DNA of 64,000 nt. Source: Oscillospiraceae bacterium. Its GTDB lineage: Bacteria; Bacillota; Clostridia; Oscillospirales; Oscillospiraceae. Of the stretch, positions 61,607-64,000 are shown piece by piece. Where the stretch lies: positions 1 through 64,000 of the forward strand of contig JAEDJB010000001.1 in the NCBI GenBank assembly GCA_016296565.1. Reading direction: 5' to 3'. Each line of letters opens with the position of its first letter. The stretch's first letter is position 1. The notes below the pieces were generated by a model. It saw only the letters and a list, made by a program, of their open reading frames with translations. It did not search any database and was not told the DNA's origin. A program made the translations under genes and the position numbers.

Positions 61607-62607
61607 CCCACTTCTTCGGCAGTCTCGGCCAGGTCGTCGGGCAGAGTCAGGCCCAGTTCAGCCAGAGCCGTGCTGTTCACATACAGGGCGTAGTTCTCAA
61701 TGATCTCATAGGGCAGATCCTGGCAGGTCTTCTCCCCGGTGAGCACCTGAGCGGCCATGAGACCGGTCTGGATGCCCAGCTGGACATAGTCCAGGCCGGC
61801 GCCGGCCACGCAGCCCAGCTTCACCTGCTCGATCTCAGAGCCGTAAACAGGGATACCGGCCTCGTTGGTCTTCTCCAGGATGGAGCCCAGCACGCCCACC
61901 ACGTTGTTGTCGGTCAGGTTGGAGAGGCAGTCCACGTTCTTGGCCAGGAGGGTGTCCACAGCCTGGGTCACCTCGGACTGGGCGGTGACGCCGATGGCCT
62001 CGATGGTGAAGCCGTAGTCAGCGGCCAGCTCCTCGTAAACGCCCACGGAGTAGATGGAGTTGGACTCGCTGGTGGTGTAGATGATGCCGATGGTCTCTGC
62101 ATCAGGCTGGAGGGCACGGATCAGCTTCAGCTGGCCCTCCACGGGCAGCACGTCGGAGGTGCCGGTGATGTTGCCGGAGTCCAGCTTGGCGCCCACGGGG
62201 TCGGTAATGGCGGTGAAGATCACGGGGATGTCCTTGTCCTCAGCGGCAGCGTAGCAGGCGGTGGCGGCGGGGGTGGCGATGCCCACCATCAGGGCTGCGT
62301 CCTCAGCGGAGAAGGCCTGGGCGATCTGGATGGCCATGTTGTCGTCAAAGCTGGCGTTCTGATAGTCGATGGTGTAGTCGGTGCCTTCCACCAGACCGGC
62401 CTGCTCCAGGCCCTGGAGGAAGCCCTCCCGGCAGTTGTCCAGGGAGCCGTGCTGGCCGTACTGGCAGATGCCGATGACGGGCACATCGCCGCTGGCCTGC
62501 TGAGCGTCGCCGCTCTCTTCGGTGGTGCTCCCGGAGCCGCAGGCGGCCAGGGCCAGGATCATGGACAGGGACAGCGCCCCGCACAGCAGCTTCTTCAAAT
62601 TCTTCAT
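61600..62607 (-). CDS. ABC transporter substrate-binding lipoprotein, TrpX-like
   Basis: 335 residues. Lipoprotein signal peptide with LALAACG (Cys near residue 22) and a Thr/Glu/Ser linker. The mature part matches the TrpX/PF04392 family: VIGICQYGQHGSLDNCREGF, GIATPAATACYA, VIFTAITDPVGAKL, GIIYTTSESNSI. It captures a ligand outside the cell for the permease. The tRNA-Trp T-box upstream points to tryptophan or a precursor as ligand. AAAAGGAG precedes the ATG. Confidence 0.9.
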   Translation of the reverse strand: MKNLKKLLCGALSLSMILALAACGSGSTTEESGDAQQASGDVPVIGICQYGQHGSLDNCREGFLQGLEQAGLVEGTDYTIDYQNASFDDNMAIQIAQAFSAEDAALMVGIATPAATACYAAAEDKDIPVIFTAITDPVGAKLDSGNITGTSDVLPVEGQLKLIRALQPDAETIGIIYTTSESNSIYSVGVYEELAADYGFTIEAIGVTAQSEVTQAVDTLLAKNVDCLSNLTDNNVVGVLGSILEKTNEAGIPVYGSEIEQVKLGCVAGAGLDYVQLGIQTGLMAAQVLTGEKTCQDLPYEIIENYALYVNSTALAELGLTLPDDLAETAEEVGA

Positions 62608-62671
62608 GATGATCTCTCCTTTTCATTTTTTAATCGGAATGGGATTTGATGGTGTTCTGGGATATCGGGAT

Positions 62672-62960
62672 AACAAAAAAAGCCCTGCCCTCTCGTTTTC
62701 TCAACGAAATGGGACAAGACTGTAATTCCTGCGGTACCACCCAAATTGACGCATAGCGCCCGCTCTTCTTCACATACCATCATATGTGCCGCCCGGATAA
62801 CGGGTGCGGTCCCCGTCGGACGCTACTGACCTTTCGGTGTTCACTCCGCCCTCGTAAGTCCATTCACTCCTGGCCGTCCCGCCGCGCTTCCACCGTCCGC
62901 GGCTCGCTGATGGGCTGAGCCCAAGGCTACTACTCTTACTCGCTGGTTTGTCTTTGTTGG
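62672..62960 (-). ncRNA. T-box leader, specifier probably UGG (tRNA-Trp)
   Basis: The conserved T-box sequence TGGGTGGTACCGC lies at 62743-62731 on the minus strand, followed by an AGTCTTGTCCC / GGGCAGGGCT terminator with seven T (62672-62722). The long Stem I region upstream includes AGTA and a bulge reading GAGTGAATGGACT, which places TGG in the specifier position. Uncharged tRNA-Trp should pair there and allow read-through into the transporter genes. Confidence 0.88.
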
Positions 62961-62969
62961 ATTGACTTA

Positions 62970-62998
62970 AGCATAGCACGCCGCCGGGGTTCCGTCAA
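62970..62998 (-). promoter_or_regulatory. Promoter of the T-box / TrpXYZ-like operon
   Basis: TTGACG (62998-62993), 17 bases, TATGCT (62975-62970) on the minus strand. Confidence 0.72.
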
Positions 62999-63064
62999 CC
63001 ATCGCTTTTCACAAATCACCCCGGCGCTTTCCCGGGGATTCCTGGTCAGATGGGGCAAAAGGAA

Positions 63065-63095
63065 AAGCACAGAGGAGGGCAAATCCTCTGTGCTT
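63065..63095. terminator. Hairpin terminator
   Basis: Stem AAGCACAGAGGA / TCCTCTGTGCTT; the minus strand continues TTTTCCTTTT. No gene ends near it on the minus strand except the small gene about 330 bp away. Confidence 0.5.
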
Positions 63096-63325
63096 CGTTT
63101 CGCACACAGCCACAGGACATCTCAGAGAGCGGGAGATGATCCGGGACGGCCAGGAGAGAACGCCGCCCGGTCCGGGCTGCCGTATGGTAAACTCTGGGCG
63201 GGAGTTTTCATACTTGCTTTCTGTGATTTAAGAATACTGCATTTTTCGTCATTTGTAAAACGAGAGAATTCTATTTCACCCATCAAAGTTTCTGATGGAA
63301 TTGTTTCTGTGTGTCTCCCAATGCA
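63096..63325. other. Gene-free stretch with a decayed copy of the LysR promoter region
   Basis: No gene. From about 63205 the sequence resembles the region ahead of the LysR gene: CTTGCTTTCT, then ATTTGTAAA, then the 19-bp dyad CCATCAAAGTTTCTGATGG (63280-63298). The TATACT box of the intact copy is not preserved. It may be what is left of a duplicated regulator gene. Confidence 0.5.
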
Positions 63326-63353
63326 AAAGTACCTGCCGGAAGGCAGGTACTTT
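63326..63353 (-). terminator. Terminator of the small membrane-protein gene
   Basis: Perfect 12-bp stem (63326-63337 with 63342-63353), loop GGAA, TTTTGC on the minus strand. Confidence 0.75.
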
Positions 63354-63423
63354 CGCAGGAAGTTCGTCGTGCTGTGGGAAGGGTTTAGGAGAAATATTAC
63401 TCAAACAAAGAGGGGGGATTCGT

Positions 63424-63687
63424 TCAGGATGCGCTCTTGTGGGCAACAGGGGCGCTGGGAGCGGCGGGACGGAACTTGCCGCATTCCTCATAGTCCGCCG
63501 GGTCCTCGCCTCTGTGGGCAATCAGGAGGTTGGACCAGGTCTGGGCGGCCTCTGCGCAGGCCAGGCCTGCCACGATGACAAAGATCAGGTTGACGCCGCC
63601 AGGCAGCTGGAGCAGCGCGGCCACATAGGAAACCAGAATGATCAGCCAAGCAATCGAAGACAGAATGTAGCTCTTATACGTTTTCAT
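63424..63687 (-). CDS. Small membrane protein of unknown function (87 residues)
   Basis: Two hydrophobic segments (about residues 7-27 and 31-50), then a hydrophilic tail with ECGKFRPAAP. No family recognised. AAAGGAG lies seven bases before the ATG. It is divergent from the LysR gene, which may control it; LysR genes often regulate the divergent neighbour. Confidence 0.7.
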   Translation of the reverse strand: MKTYKSYILSSIAWLIILVSYVAALLQLPGGVNLIFVIVAGLACAEAAQTWSNLLIAHRGEDPADYEECGKFRPAAPSAPVAHKSAS

Positions 63688-63758
63688 AAGTAAGCTCCTT
63701 TCATTTCCAATCGGTAGTATCCTTGAGGAAAAGAAGTTGTCACCGGCCGGTTCATCAC

Positions 63759-63787
63759 TTGCTTTCTCTTTCTGTTTACACTATACT
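63759..63787 (+). promoter_or_regulatory. Promoter of the LysR gene
   Basis: TTGCTT (63759-63764), 17 bases, TATACT (63782-63787). Confidence 0.6.
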
Positions 63788-63828
63788 ATGAGAAGAATCA
63801 TTTGTAAACCAAGGAAAATCCATCCATC

Positions 63829-63847
63829 CCATCAGAGTTTCTCATGG
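63829..63847. promoter_or_regulatory. Dyad element ahead of the LysR gene
   Basis: CCATCAGAGTTTCTCATGG, a near-palindrome, lies 12 bases before the LysR start codon. A variant with three changes is at 63280-63298. Likely an operator for this or another regulator. Confidence 0.5.
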
Positions 63848-63859
63848 AAAGGAGCTGCC

Positions 63860-64000
63860 ATGGACCACAACAAACGCACCGCCCTGCTCACCGCCATCGA
63901 CCTGGGCAACCTGACCCGGGCCGCCGAGCAGCTGGGATATACCCAGTCCGGCCTGAGCTACATCATCAAGAGCGTGGAGGCCGAGTTCGGTTTCCCCCTG
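63860..64000 (+). CDS. LysR-family regulator, N-terminus only
   Basis: The first 47 codons give a LysR winged-helix: TALLTAIDLGNLTRAAEQLGYTQSGLSYIIKSVEAEFGFPL, with the usual second helix and recognition helix. The rest lies outside the window. GGAAAGGAG lies six bases before the ATG. Divergent from the small membrane-protein gene. Confidence 0.88.
   Translation, partial: MDHNKRTALLTAIDLGNLTRAAEQLGYTQSGLSYIIKSVEAEFGFPL

Noticed and set aside
62770..62979. 69-codon minus-strand frame in the T-box leader
   Set aside because: It overlaps the conserved T-box and Stem I sequence and has no ribosome site.

Overview
The window looks like chromosome from a GC-rich, strictly anaerobic, Gram-positive member of the Clostridia, most likely Oscillospiraceae (Flavonifractor / Pseudoflavonifractor / Lawsonibacter type). 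The evidence is AGGAGG-type ribosome binding sites before nearly every gene, frequent TTG and GTG starts, three Firmicutes-style leader RNAs (SAM-I, lysine, tRNA-Trp T-box), [FeFe]-hydrogenases, O-acetylhomoserine sulfhydrylase, and a GerMN lipoprotein. This placement is inferred from gene content, not from a marker-gene search.

Bases 1-10,670 (minus strand) form one long housekeeping run behind a good promoter: smc, ftsY, rph, rdgB, yhbY, a nadD-yqeK fusion, an LCP cell-wall ligase, rsfS and leuS, which is cut by the window edge. Next come an SLH-domain surface protein, a small membrane protein, an MFS transporter, an RluA-type pseudouridine synthase, a wrecked serine recombinase and an Rh-type ammonium channel whose short leader folds into a terminator-like hairpin. 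From 26,745 down to 17,335 a SAM-I riboswitch heads a methyl-cycle operon (ahcY, metK, metF, metH and its separate reactivation domain). A glycosyltransferase and an O-antigen-ligase-like membrane protein sit inside this operon.

Bases 26,800-34,100 hold a pseudo-rhomboid, cdd, a sugar acetyltransferase, mscS, a short RluA-type synthase with a DMT exporter, and metY behind a promoter that carries an 11-bp inverted repeat. Bases 34,132-41,592 carry the most striking feature: a two-gene hydrogenase module present twice in tandem. Each module is a flavoprotein (NuoF-type Fe-S domain fused to a GltD-type FAD/NAD(P) domain) followed by an [FeFe]-hydrogenase, and each has its own promoter and terminator. 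A GerMN lipoprotein / histidine kinase / response regulator / ComEA run follows. After that come a D,D-carboxypeptidase with a very long charged tail, two adjacent sirtuins (one diverged), and fumarase plus malic enzyme.

Bases 51,467-54,784 are a lysine-riboswitch-controlled dapA-dapB-lysA operon. A tandem pair of MATE transporters then faces a MerR-family regulator across overlapping divergent promoters; the transporter promoter has the 19-bp spacer expected of MerR control. A tRNA-Trp T-box controls a TrpXYZ-type ABC transporter, and the window ends in a LysR regulator that runs off the edge. Recurrent themes are tandem paralogues (hydrogenase modules, sirtuins, MATE pumps), RNA-leader control of amino acid and methyl-group genes, and a hairpin-rich intergenic repeat found inside two separate operons.
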